A stretch of 64,000 bases of DNA from NCBI RefSeq assembly GCF_020497125.1, contig NC_059075.1, positions 31,222,003 to 31,286,002 of the forward strand, written 5' to 3'. Positions 21,383 to 30,814 of the stretch are shown piece after piece. The stretch comes from Mauremys mutica (lineage: Eukaryota; Chordata; Testudines; Geoemydidae). The translations under genes were made by a program, and so were the position numbers. The stretch's first letter is position 1. The number at the start of each line of letters is the position of its first letter. The notes beneath the pieces were generated by a model. It had not been told where the DNA came from. It searched no databases and saw only the letters and a program-made list of their open reading frames with translations.

Positions 21383-23324
21383 TTGGACTCCAGTCTCGCC
21401 AGGGCTTGCTTACCACAGCCCCGCTTTCAGGCAATGGTAGCCATAATTCAAGGCCTCCACAACTTTCCGACCTCATCGGTTCGCACGTGTCTCTGTCTCC
21501 TAGGTCACATGGCCGCCTGCACTTTCGTGACCAGACATGCCAGACTACGCCTCCGCCCACTTCAGACCTGGCTTTCCTTGGTGCACCAGCCGGGCCGCAA
21601 CAGCCTGGACACGATTCTCACTGTACCCAAGGACGTCTTAGCCTCCTTGACTTGGTGGCTGAACCCCTCCCTGGTCTGCGCAGGGATGCCTTTCCAGGCC
21701 CCACAACCTTCGATGGCCCTGACCACAGATGCGTCATCTCTAGGTTGGGGTGCCCACCTTGCGGGACTCCGTACGCAAGGCCTCTGGTCTGCACAGGAAG
21801 TGACCCTGCACATCAATGTGAGGGAACTAAGGGCAGTATGTCTTGCGTGTCAAGTGTTTTGTGAACACCTCCAAGGCCGTTGTGTTACAGTATTCACAGA
21901 CAACACAACGGCCATGTTTTACATTGTCATAGGTTTATTCCCCAATTTGAACTTTAGCGTTCACAAGATGGGGACCTGCATGGACTTCTCAAAACTTGAC
22001 TGGTGGCAGCAAGAACCAGATCTAAACTAGGATTTTAATTTAAAGTGTCTGACACACTCCCTGTTCCCCCAAAACTCTCCCTGGGGAACACAGATTCAAA
22101 CTTGAATCTCAACACAAAGGGAAACAACCCATTTCCCCCCACCTTCTTCCCCCTCCCCTTGTCCTTGGGAGAGATACCTGGATTCAAACTCCTTGAATCA
22201 AAACAAAGGGATTCACTTTTCCCCCTCCCCTTCCCCTGAAAATCCAAACAAGGGAAGAAATCACTCGGGTTCTAAAAGAAAAGATTTTATTAAAGAGAGA
22301 AAAAAAAGTACACTCTCTCTGTATTACCAGGATGCAAAAATACAGGGTCTAACTTATAAACCTGGAGAGGCTCTCCCCCCTCCCCACTCCTTTCTCAGAA
22401 CAATCAAAGTAACAGCAAACAGAAATAAAGATATTTCTCCAGCAAACACACAATTGCAAATGCAGAAATTAATTAAAAGATTAATTCGCCTTTCTAATAC
22501 TCACTATACTGAATAGTAGGAACTACTCCAGGAGAACTTGGAGACATGTCTGGCCTCTCTTAGATCCAAAGAGAGCACGGAGAACAAAACAAAGGACTCA
22601 TTCAAAGCCTTCCCTCCACAGAGATTTGAAACTATCTTGTCCCTTGATTGGTCCTCTGGTCAGGTGTTCATCAGGTTACTGAGCTTGTTAACTCTTTACA
22701 GGTAAAAGAGACTTTAACCCTTAACTATCTGTTTATGACATACATCAACAAGCAAGGCGGAGCACGCTCCTCCCTCCTTTGTCAGGAAGCCATACACCTC
22801 TGGGAGTTTTGTATAGCCCATTCGATCGATATGGTGGCGTCCTTTCTCCCATGAGTCCAGAACACCCTGGCAGATCACCTCAGCAGATCTTTCCTAGCTC
22901 ACGAGTGGTCGATTCGTCCAGACGTCATCCATTCTGTTCTCCAGAAGTGGGGATTTCCCCACATAGACCTCTTCGCCTCTCGCGAGAATCAGAAGTGCCA
23001 CGTGTTCTGGTCCCTCCAGGGGCGCTCTCCGGGCTCCCTCTCGGACGCATTCCTGATAACTTGGAAAGACCATCTGCTCTATGCCTTTCCTCCATTCCCA
23101 CTGGTCCACAGGGTCCTGCTCAAGCTGCGCAGAGACAAGGCCCGTTTAATCCTGATTGCTCCAGCGTGGCCAAGGCAGCACTGGTACACCACATTGCTCG
23201 ACCTGTCGTTGACCGACCCAATTCCTCTACCGCTCTGGCCTTATCTCATAACTCAAGAACACGGCAGGCTACACCACCCAGACCTGCAGTCCCTCCATCT
23301 CACAGCATGGATGCTGCATGGTTA
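21383..23324 (+). pseudogene. DIRS B RNase H and methylase-like region, split by an LTR
   Basis: The first part (21383-21924) has LLGHMAACTFVTRHARLRL, TTDASSLGWGAHLAG (first RNase H Asp), NVRELRAVCLACQVF (Glu) and FTDNTTAMFY (Asp). An LTR (21925-22740) interrupts immediately after this, with 5-bp TACAT duplications. The reading resumes at 22746 with NKQGGARSSLLCQEA, then a stop. Next come DHLSRSFLAHEW and HIDLFASRENQKC, followed by DAFLITWKDHLLYAFPPFPL and RLILIAPAWPRQHWYTTLL. The last block corresponds to the region called methyltransferase-like in DIRS elements; its activity is unproven. Confidence 0.75.
21925..22740 (-). repeat. Solo LTR in DIRS B, minus orientation
   Basis: 816 bp with TG...CA ends when read on the minus strand (TGTCATAAACAG... 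to ...AACCTATGACA). It has a perfect 5-bp duplication, TACAT, at 21920-21924 and 22741-22745. A poly-A signal (AATAAA on the minus strand, 'ttttattaaag' near 22285 on +) lies about mid-length. No internal viral sequence is present, so it formed by LTR-LTR recombination. It shares start, AATAAA region and T/G-rich body with the LTR at 24859-25684, so both belong to one family. Confidence 0.9.
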
Positions 23325-24372
23325 AATCAATCCGAGCTGCGTTGCTCCGCCTCGGTACAACAGGTGCCCCTGACAGCAGGAAACCTTCCACTAGGTCCAC
23401 ATACCTGGCCAAGTGGAAGCGTTTTTCCTGCTGGTGTGCCCAGAATGATACTGCCCCCATGCAGGTACCAGTCCCTACCATCCTGGAGTATCTCTGGCCC
23501 CTGAAGCAGCACGGCCTAGCGGTTTCGTCCATCAAGGTACACCTGGCAGCCATCTCAGCCTTTCATCCAGGGGAGAACGGACGTTCAGTCTTTTCTGACC
23601 CTATGGTTACCAGATTCCTTAAAGGCCTGGAGCGCTTGTACCCACAGATCCATCGTCCGGCCCCTACATGGGATCTCAATCTAGTTCTAACTAGGCTCAT
23701 GGGTGCTCCCTTTGAGCCGATGGCCACCTGCTCGCTGCTGCACCTTTCCTGGAAGACAACCTTCCTAGTCGCTATTACATCGGCGAGGCGAGTGTCGGAA
23801 CTTCAGGCCCTCACAGCGGACCCCCGTATACAGTATTCCATAAGGATAAGGTACAGCTGCGACCACACCCTGCCTTCCTCCCTAAGGTGGTGTCTGCCTT
23901 TCACATCAACCAGGACATCTTCCTCCCGGTCTTCTTCCCGAAACCACACTCCTCATATAGGGAGCAATAGCTGCATTTCCTGGACGTTCGTAGGGCTCTC
24001 GCCTTTTACGTCGAGAGAACAAAGCCCTTTCGAAAGACACCTCAACTCTTCATAGCGGTGTCAGACCGGATGAAGGGCTTACCGGTCTCCTTGCAGCGAA
24101 TTTCATCTTGGGTGACGTCTTACATCTGTGCCTGTTATGACTTGGCTCACGTTTCAACTAGCCATCTCACCGCCCATTCTACTCTGGCTCAGGCTTCATC
24201 TGCCACCTTCCTGGCCCATATACCCATCCAGGAGATCTGTAGGGCAGCGACCTGGTCATCCGTGCACACCTTCGCTTCACACTATGCGTTAGTGCAGCAG
24301 TCCAGAGATGATGCGGCGTTTGGTTCAGCGGTACTTCAGTCCGCGACATCTTACTCCGACCCCACCGCCTAG
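23318..24372 (+). pseudogene. DIRS B tyrosine recombinase
   Basis: The N-terminal SAM-like domain is seen as STRSTYLAKWKRFSCWCAQN and VSSIKVHLAAISAFHPG. The catalytic domain starts with TFLVAITSARRVSELQAL, giving the box I arginine. A frameshift near 23830 and stops around 23970 and 24055 follow. The last frame (24058-24372) gives LAHVSTSHLTAHSTLAQASS and ICRAATWSSVHTFASHYAL. The box II H-x-x-R appears as HSTL, so the expected second arginine seems replaced by leucine. The enzyme would integrate circular cDNA; this copy cannot. Confidence 0.8.
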
Positions 24373-24402
24373 GTAAGGCTTGGGAGTCACCTAATTGGAA
24401 TC

Positions 24403-24480
24403 GATATGAGCAAGCACTCGAAGAAGAAAAGACGGTTACTCACCTTTGTAACTGTTGTTCTTCGAGATGTGTTGCTCATA
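24403..24480. repeat. Inverted repeat near the DIRS B 3' end
   Basis: 'atatgagcaagcactcgaagaa' at 24403-24425 is followed, after about 30 bases, by an imperfect complement ('gttcttcgagatgtgttgctcat', 24452-24474). The same unit recurs at 25831-25855 as the last piece of copy B. In DIRS elements a circle junction region complementary to the termini guides cDNA completion; this stretch is a candidate for that role (inference). Confidence 0.55.
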
Positions 24481-24509
24481 ACCATTTCAAACCCGCCCTC
24501 CTTCCCCTC

Positions 24510-24682
24510 TGTCGGAGTAGCCGCCAAGAAGGAACTGAGGGGGGTGATGGGTCGGCAGGGGTATATATCCAGCACCATAGTGGCGCCACTCCAGGGGGTG
24601 CCTCAGCCGACCCACTGAGTGTTGCTAGGGTAAAAATCTTCCGACCAACGTGCACGCAGCGCGCACACACCTTATTGGAATG
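24510..24682 (-). repeat. Right inverted terminal repeat of DIRS B
   Basis: Reverse-complement partner of 17798-17960, sharing the blocks 'ggtaaaaatcttccgac', 'gaaggaactgaggggg' and 'ggggtatatatcc'. The two arms are visibly similar but not identical, consistent with an aged insertion. Immediately outside, the copy's tail was opened by a SINE and resumes at 25831. Confidence 0.85.
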
Positions 24683-25830
24683 GATAATAATAATAATAAT
24701 AATTGGAGATAGGTATATCTCCTAGAACTGGAAGGGACCTTGACAGGTCATCGAGTCCAGCCCCCTGCCTTCACTAGCAGGACTAAGTATTGATTTTTGC
24801 CCCAGATCCCTAGGTGGCCCCCTCAAGGATTGAACTCACAACCTTGGGTTTAGCAGGCTGTCATGAATAGTTAGTAAAGGGTTAAAGCATAGTACCTGGT
24901 GGGCACCTGACCTGAGGACCAATCAGGGAAGAGAATTTGAAACTCCTAGGAGGGAACTTTTTCCCTCTGTTTGGGGGGGGTGTTGTTCTTAGCCGTCTGG
25001 AGTTACAAGAGTCCAGATGTTTTAATCAAGTCTACCAGCTTCCACCTTTCTGAACTAATTTCTTCTAGTCAAGATAGTGAGTATTAGAAAGATACTTTGT
25101 GTCCTCACCTAATAATCCTATGCTTGCAATTCTGTGTGTTTGTTATTGATTATTCTTAATTCTACCTGTATCGTTGTACTGAGAAAGAGAGAGGATTCTC
25201 TCCAGAACTTCGCAAGGTTATACCCTATGAGTGGCCAGCTTGGACTCATAGAGATTCTGTATTTTCTTGTTTTTCTTTTAATAAATTCTTTCTATAAAGA
25301 TTTGATTAAATCCCTTCTACTGTGGATAGGGGGAGGGGCTAAGACACTCTCTCGGTGGTGAGACAGGCTTATCTCCGGGCAGAGAAGGGAGGGGGAAGAG
25401 AGAGTTCCTCCGGGGTTTGATTCAAGCAGTTGAATCAGGTATCTCTTTCCAGTGGCTAGGAGAGAGGGAGGGGGGGAGGTTTCCCTCCTGTGAGTGGATC
25501 TGTATTTCCCCAGGGAACGTCTTTGAAGGGAGACAGGGGGAAAACAGGGGTGTCCCGGCCCACGTAATTGACCGAGGTGGTGGCAGCGACAAGGAGACCT
25601 ACCCTAGGATTTTAGGGTGGGGGAATACATGCTGGTCCTCACTTTGAAACCCCCCAGTTTCAAGTGAGGGTGCAGACCAGGACAGTCCAGCCCCCTGCCT
25701 TCACTAGCAGGACTAAGTATTGATTTTTGCCCCAGATCCCTAGGTGGCCCCCTCAAGGATTGAACTCACAACCTTGGGTTTAGCAGGCCAATGCTCAAAC
25801 CACTGAGCTATCCCTCCCCCCCCCCCCCCC
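24683..25830 (-). mobile_element. Tortoise tRNA-derived (Cry-type) SINE, split by an LTR
   Basis: On the minus strand, starting at 25830, the sequence reads GGAGGGATAGCTCAGTGGTT (A box, TAGCTCAGTGG). A B-box-like GGTTGTGAGTTCAATCC follows, then the SINE body, ending at 24683 in an (ATT)n tail. This is the polymerase III SINE family known from cryptodire turtles. An LTR (24859-25684) splits it, and 104 bp of SINE body occur on both sides of that LTR. A run of 15 C abuts the 5' end. The SINE itself interrupts the tail of DIRS B. Confidence 0.85.
24859..25684 (+). repeat. Solo LTR inside the SINE
   Basis: 826 bp running TGTCATGAATAG to ACCAGGACA, with AATAAA at about 25279 followed by a purine-rich 3' part. 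It is related to the LTR at 21925-22740 but lies in the opposite orientation. Instead of a 4-6 bp duplication, the flanks are a 104-bp direct repeat of SINE sequence (24755-24858 and 25685-25788). That is far longer than any retroviral target duplication. Confidence 0.85.
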
Positions 25831-25881
25831 TATGAGCAACGCATCTCGAAGAACAGTTACAAAGGTGAGTAACCGTCTTTT

Positions 25882-27328
25882 TTGTATGGTCAGCCTTGCA
25901 GCCATTATATCCTCACTAGAAAAAAGGCATGTGCTTTATGACTCTCCATATGCAAGATGCTTATTTCCACGTAGATATTAGTCCTACCCATAGGCAGTTC
26001 TTGAGATTCACCGTAGGCCCTCGACACTTCCGATACAAGGTTCTACTGTTGGGACTCACCACCGCTCTGTGGTTTTTCACCAAATATTTTTCTATAGTGG
26101 TGGTCCATCTCCGGCATCAAGGAATCCTCATATTCCCTTAGCTTGATGACTGGCTGCTAGCAGCGCAATCCAGACAAGAAGCTCGAGCCTCGACCGCCCT
26201 GCTGGGGTTGCTCATAAACATAAAAAAATTGGTATTAGCTCCCACAAGCCTAAGAGTTCATGGGGGCATGAATTAATGTGATCTCTGTGTGTGCCTGTCT
26301 ACCAGAGGACAGGTTCCAGATCCTGCAAGAACTGATTGCCATGGTGATTTCCAGTCATTCTGTTCCAGCCAGAACCAGCCTTTCCCTTCTTGGCCACATG
26401 GCAGCATACACGTAGATCACTACCTTTGCTCATATCACTTCTGCTATCTACAGCTCTATTCTCTTATGAACCATTCTGTGGACCTCTTCTTGACAGTTCC
26501 CCCTGAGGTTCTCTCCTACCTTTGATGGTAGACAGACCCAGTTCAGGTTTACACCGGGATACCCTTTCTTCCATCCTCCTCATGATCATCACAGATGTAT
26601 CACTCAATTGATGGGGTGCCAACATAGGCGAGCACATGACATAGGGAACTTGGACTGCTCAGGAATCCAGGATGCACATCAACCTCCAAGAACTTAGGAC
26701 GGTAAGAAAAGTATGTCATGCATTTCTCCCATCCATTCTCTCCCATGATGTTCTCATCATGGCAGACAACACCACCACTGTTTACTACATAAACAAACAA
26801 GGGAGCGCGAGGTCATCAGCACTTTGTGCAGAAGCGGTTCGTCTCTGAGACTAGTGCATCGCACACAAGATACTGTTGTTAGCAGCCTATCTTCTGGGGA
26901 ATCAGAATGTGATTGCAGACTCTCTCAGCAGGAAATTCATGGCTGATCACGAATGGGAGCTATGTGACTCTGTTGACATTTTTGACCTCTGGGGACTCTG
27001 ACCAGAGACCTTTTTCCCTCCTGCACCAACAGCAAATGCATCCTGTACTGCTTCATGGGGGGGCTCGGCAGCCTTTCCCAAGGTGATGCCCTGGTCTTCT
27101 ACTGGCCGGACCAGATCAGTTTTTTCTTTTCTCCTCTACTGTTCTTGCCATGGGTCCTCACAAGATGAGACGGGAAAGAGCTATGGTCATCCTGATCACC
27201 CCATTCTGGCCTCGCTAATTCTGGTTTCCCCTCCTTGTCTGTATGTTGGCGCATCCCCCTGCTTCCGCTGCCGGTTTCTCCAGAGCTGCTCACACAACAC
27301 AGTGGCAGAATCAGATGTCCCAATCTGC
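25882..27328 (+). pseudogene. DIRS copy A reverse transcriptase to RNase H, 3' part
   Basis: The RT palm continues with MQDAYFHVDISPTHRQFLRF (the first catalytic aspartate region) and the second active-site box. That box reads stop-LDDWLLAA at about 26139-26160: the YLDD tyrosine codon is a TAG stop. Further on, ADNTTTVYYINKQGSARSS at 26762-26816 is the RNase H DNTT region. NVIADSLSR and a CDSVDIFDL stretch follow, equivalent to the region after RNase H in copy B. The 3' end is lost at a Penelope junction near 27328. Confidence 0.75.
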
Positions 27329-27409
27329 GGAAATAGATTCAATTAGTGTAATGACCCAACCATTCCCAGTCTCTGTTTAAACCTAAGTTAATTGTATCTA
27401 ATTTGCATA

Positions 27410-28054
27410 TTAATTTGAGTTCAGCAGTCTCTTTGGAGTCTGTTTTTGAAGTTTTCTTTGTTGCAAAATTGCCACCTTCAAGTCTGTCACTGAGTGGTTA
27501 GAGAGGTTGAAGTGTTCTCCCACTGGTTTTTGAATGTTATGATTCCTGATGTCAGATTTGTGTCCATTTATTCTTTTGCGTAGAGACTGTCCGGTTTGGC
27601 CAATGTACATGGCAGAAGGGCATTGCTGGCACATGATGGCATATATCACGTTGGTAGATGTGCAGGTGAACGAGCCCCTGATGGCGTGGCTGATGTGATT
27701 AGGTCCTATGATGGTGTCACTTGCATAGATATGTGGACAGAGCTGACATCGGGCTTTGTTGCAAGGATAGGTTCTTGGGTTAGTGTTTATGTTGTATGGT
27801 ATGCGGTTGCTGGTGAATATTTGCTTCAGGTTGGGAGGCTGTCTGTAAGCGAGGACTGGCCTGTCTCCCAAGATCTGTGAGAGTGAGGGATCATCTTTCA
27901 GGATAGGTTGTAGATCTTTGATGGTGCGCTGGAGAGGTTTTAGTTGGGGGCTGTAGGTGATGGCTAGTGGCGTTCTGTTATTTTCTTTGTTGGGCCTGTC
28001 CTGTAGTAGGTGGCTTCTGGGTACTCTTCTGGCTCTGTCAATCTGTTTTTTCAC
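27410..28054 (-). pseudogene. Penelope linker and GIY-YIG endonuclease
   Basis: 214 codons are open. Residues 1-100 are the basic linker (KKQIDRARRVPRSHLLQDRP...). Residues about 105-125 carry CQLCPHIYASD, a CxxC-type linker motif known for these elements. The nuclease follows with NVIYAIMCQQCPSAMYIGQT (both IYA and YIG strands) and LRKRINGHKSD. A frame change near residue 200 ends it early. This is the best-preserved GIY-YIG domain in the window. Confidence 0.85.
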
Positions 28055-28174
28055 TTCAGCAGGTGGGTATTGTAGTTTTAAAAATGCTTGATAGAGATCT
28101 TGTAGGTGTTTATCTCTGTCTGAGGGATTGGAGCAAATACGGTTGTATCTTAGAGCTTGGCTGTAGACAATGGA

Positions 28175-28570
28175 TCATGTGGTGTGTCCTGGATGGAAGC
28201 TGGAGGCATGTAGGTAAGTATAGTGGTCAGTGCGTTTCTGGTATAGGGTGGTGTTTATGTGACCATCGCTTATTAGCACAGTAGTGTCTAGGAAATGGAC
28301 CGCTTGTGTGGATTGGACTAGGCTGAGGTGGATGGTGGGATGGAAATTGTTGAAATCATGGTGGAATTCCTCGAAGGCTTCTTTTCCATGGGTCGAGATG
28401 ATGAAGATGTCATCAATATAGCGCAAGTAGAGTAGGGGCGTTAGGGGACGAGAGCTAGGGAAGCGTTGTTCTAAGTCAGCCATAAAGATATTGGCATACT
28501 GTGGGGCCATGCGGGTACCCATAGCAGTGTGTTCCATTCTGTGCATCTGAAGAAGCGAGCTGTAGCCCAC
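28175..28570 (-). pseudogene. Penelope reverse transcriptase, C-terminal half
   Basis: The frame includes HTAMGTRMAPQYANIFMAD (the GTxxAPxYAN motif of Penelope RT) and LLYLRYIDDIFIIS (the YxDD active site, YIDD). It continues with VHFLDTTVLISDGHINTTLY (the FLD thumb region). The N-terminal RT is missing because the element is 5'-truncated. It reads on towards the linker at 28054 with a stop between. Active-site aspartates are intact. Confidence 0.85.
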
Positions 28571-28640
28571 GAAAACTCATGCTGAAATAAATTTGTTAGT
28601 CTCTAAGGTGCCACAAGTACTCCTGTTCTTTTCACTTTGT

Positions 28641-29002
28641 ACAAAAAATCCTATCACAGACTGATCTCCTTTACCAACACCTCTGTTCCCGAGTACTTAG
28701 TTCTCAAAACCTTTTGTTTTTTGAATGACCTGGAAGATCCCTGTGGACAACTGGTAGTCGAAAGACAATAGATTGAGAGTTACTACCCTGGACTAATTTG
28801 GTTTTATTTTAAATGTACAAAAATGTGGGTTTTTTTTTTTAAAGTTTCAAATTGAAATGGTACAGTGTTCTTTTAGGGTTCCTTTTTTTCCCTTCTATAC
28901 ATTTAAATGTTCTCAAAGTGCAGAAACGTGTCAGAATATCTGATATATCAATGCGTTACATCTCTGAAGATTTTGACGTGGAAATTTTTTCTTTTTTCTC
29001 AG
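28641..29002. other. Intron sequence before the first exon
   Basis: No feature recognised apart from a poly-T tract at about 28831-28841 and the pyrimidine-rich acceptor tract ending at 29002. Confidence 0.5.
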
Positions 29003-29074
29003 CAAATTTGACAGGCCATGCAGAGAAGGTTGGCATTGAAAACTTCGAACTCTTGAAAGTTCTTGGAACAGGAG
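29003..29074 (+). CDS. RPS6KA5: RPS6KA5 (MSK1) exon, start of N-terminal kinase domain
   Basis: This exon encodes NLTGHAEKVGIENFELLKVL and then GTG, the entry to the first kinase domain of mitogen- and stress-activated kinase 1. MSK1 is a nuclear AGC-type kinase that phosphorylates CREB and histone H3 downstream of ERK and p38. The acceptor is ttttttctcag|CA and the donor GGAG|gtaaga. Two bases complete a codon begun upstream and one base carries over, matching the next exon at 41199. The glycine-rich ATP loop (GTGAYGKV) is therefore split by the 12-kb intron. It probably corresponds to exon 2. Identification rests on recalled near-identity to the vertebrate protein. Confidence 0.93.
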
Positions 29075-30025
29075 GTAAGACTTTTTTCTTCTGAGATGAC
29101 CTTTTGGAAGTAATGATCTTTTAGTGCAGTTCTGTTTCCTAGTTCAGTTTTTGGAAGAAATTATCTAGAGAGTAATTGGAACAAATTATTTAGGGGGATT
29201 TGTCTTATAAAATAAGGCAAAGACAACCTGGGATATGTAAAGAACAAATATGCACAATTATATCATATCAATTTTTTTCACATAAAAGAAGCATCCTTTT
29301 GAAAAGATGGTCAAATAGAACAACATTGACTGGTGACTCACATGACAGTATAACAAAACATTTAAAATCTGGTACTAAGTTATAAGGCATACGCTTGAAG
29401 TTTTCATTAAATTCTTCAGACCACTACAGTTGATGAAGATCATAGTTTGTGGAAAAACAGGAACGTCTGCCTCTTCATCAACTGGAATCTTCATTCTTTT
29501 TAACTACACTTTTTCACAGAAGTATTGTTGGTGGCTATATCTCTTTTGTCATGCAAGCAGAATAGCACTACTTTTTAAGAAGATAAATGAAAGCACTAAG
29601 TATTGGATTTTGAATTTTATTATGGTAGGGGGAGCTTTGCGTGTGTGTGCGTGCATGCACTTTTTAAAGAACATTTAGAGCTAGAGAAAGATGGTGGGTT
29701 GATCTTTCAGGAGACAAGATTCCCTCTCTGTACGTAGAAAATGTACAGTAAGAGTAACAGCAGTATATACTTCCTCTCACTGTTTTTGCCGCTGTTCTTC
29801 AGCACTAACTTGGAGGAACAAGGGTTGCAGTGGTAAGAAGGGATTTCATATCTGTGGCTGTTCAATGATTGTGCTCTGTGTGATTGCCAGAGAATTCCAA
29901 TTATGAGAATAGATTTTAATGTGGTGGGCACTTAACTGCTGAGATCACTGAGTTCTCAGTTTAACTGAGATCACCAATTCCTTTTATATAAGCCATCAAA
30001 TAATCCGGAGTAGGATAGTGAGGAC
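29075..30025. other. Intron sequence, no recognised repeat
   Basis: AT-rich, with a short GT tract near 29640. Open frames at 29200-29385, 29430-29678 and 29707-29931 have no domains. Nothing further recognised. Confidence 0.5.
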
Positions 30026-30287
30026 CAAGGGCGGCTTCAGGCATCAGCACGCCAAGCGCGTGCCTGGGGCGGCAAGCCACGGGGGGCACTCTGCTGGTCG
30101 CTGCGAAGGCGGCAGGCAGGTTGCCTTTGGCGGCATGCCTGTGGAGGGTCCGCTGGTCCCGCGGCTTTGACGGACCTTCCGCAGGCGTGCCGCCGAATCC
30201 GCGGGACGGGGGACCTCCCACAGGCAAGCCGCCGAAGGCAGCCTGCCTGCCGTGCTTGGGGCGGCAAAATACCTAGAGCCACCCCTG
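30026..30287. mobile_element. GC-rich non-autonomous hAT-like element, 262 bp
   Basis: Flanked by a perfect 8-bp duplication, GTGAGGAC, at 30018-30025 and 30288-30295. The ends are CAAGGGCGGCTTCAGG and AGAGCCACCCCTG, an imperfect inverted pair. The body is extremely GC-rich and built of related 'ggcggcaagcc' / 'cctgccgcc' units that can fold on themselves. Open frames on the minus strand here are by-products of this composition. Its GC content contrasts sharply with the AT-rich intron. Confidence 0.88.
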
Positions 30288-30295
30288 GTGAGGAC

Positions 30296-30814
30296 TCATT
30301 GTGACTACCAAATTTGAACTAATTAGCAAGAGATGCAATATGGAATTTTGCTATCAGTCAAAAGCAGTTGCCAAATTGCTTATTCTCCTCAGAGAAATCA
30401 AAATGTCCTACATTCCTGTTTATGTCAAAATCAGAGAAGGAAGTGTAAATGGGAGAAAAATAAATTGGGGCAATGCCTTGTGCAGAAGCAGGGAAAGATC
30501 TCATGATGCTCCCTGCCCACATGGCGGGGGGAAACACCTCGCACACGAAGCATCTCAGAGCAGGTGGAAGAACATTCTCCAGAGAAAATTAACAATCCTA
30601 GTATCCATGAGAAACATGGACAAATGTCAGAGGATACCCTTCCACATTCCACTCATCTTGCTGTGGAGTTTCTGTAGCTAGATTTTCAAAGTTTTTAGGA
30701 ACAAAGAGGGGTGGGGGGAATCCACCAAGATCTAAGCAGGTGCTAGCTGACTTCTTTTCCAGTGAAGAAGGAGCCTTAGGAGGCTGTGATGCACAAATTT
30801 TATATTTTAAGGTA
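30296..30814. other. Unassigned intron sequence
   Basis: No recognised domain or repeat. Frames at 30301-30681 (+) and 30431-30652 (-) overlap each other and look accidental. Confidence 0.45.

Larger units (their letters stand above)
17798..25881 (+). mobile_element. DIRS retrotransposon copy B
   Basis: The most complete DIRS copy in the window. In order it has a left terminal repeat, gag with a cysteine motif and SR-rich tract, a capsid-like region, RT, RNase H, a methylase-like region, a tyrosine recombinase and an inverted right terminal repeat. It sits inside copy A. Interruptions are a solo LTR (21925-22740) and a tortoise SINE with a nested LTR (24683-25830). Without these inserts it is about 6.1 kb, a normal DIRS length. 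Stops and frameshifts break each protein, so it is not autonomous. A short tail (25831-25881) after the SINE still belongs to B. Confidence 0.85.
14743..27328 (+). mobile_element. DIRS retrotransposon copy A (old, split by copy B)
   Basis: Outer DIRS element in two parts: 14743-17797 (5' end, gag, start of RT) and about 25882-27328 (rest of RT, RNase H, methylase-like region). The RT is cut after CLNRFICKPKF near 17790 and resumes with the equivalent next stretch (MCFMTLHMQDAYFHVDIS) at about 25925, so the split is by insertion of copy B. DIRS elements use a tyrosine recombinase instead of an integrase and usually make no target duplication. No recombinase part of A is seen before the Penelope element at 27329. 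All frames are broken. Confidence 0.8.
27329..28640 (-). mobile_element. Penelope-like retroelement, 5'-truncated, minus strand
   Basis: The left edge (ggaaatagattcaattagtg) is the reverse complement of the end of the Penelope copy at 63700-63720. Reading leftwards from about 28570 are RT, linker and GIY-YIG regions. At the right edge (28555-28640) a terminal-repeat segment lies in inverted orientation just before the truncated RT. That is the same layout as the copy at 63284. I see no clear target duplication. It abuts the end of DIRS A. Confidence 0.85.

Noticed and set aside
24683..25830. A functional tRNA gene
   Set aside because: The A- and B-box-like sequences belong to a SINE with an ATT tail and no cloverleaf is complete.
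30431..30681. Overlapping small frames on both strands
   Set aside because: No domain, no splice sites of quality, and mutually overlapping.
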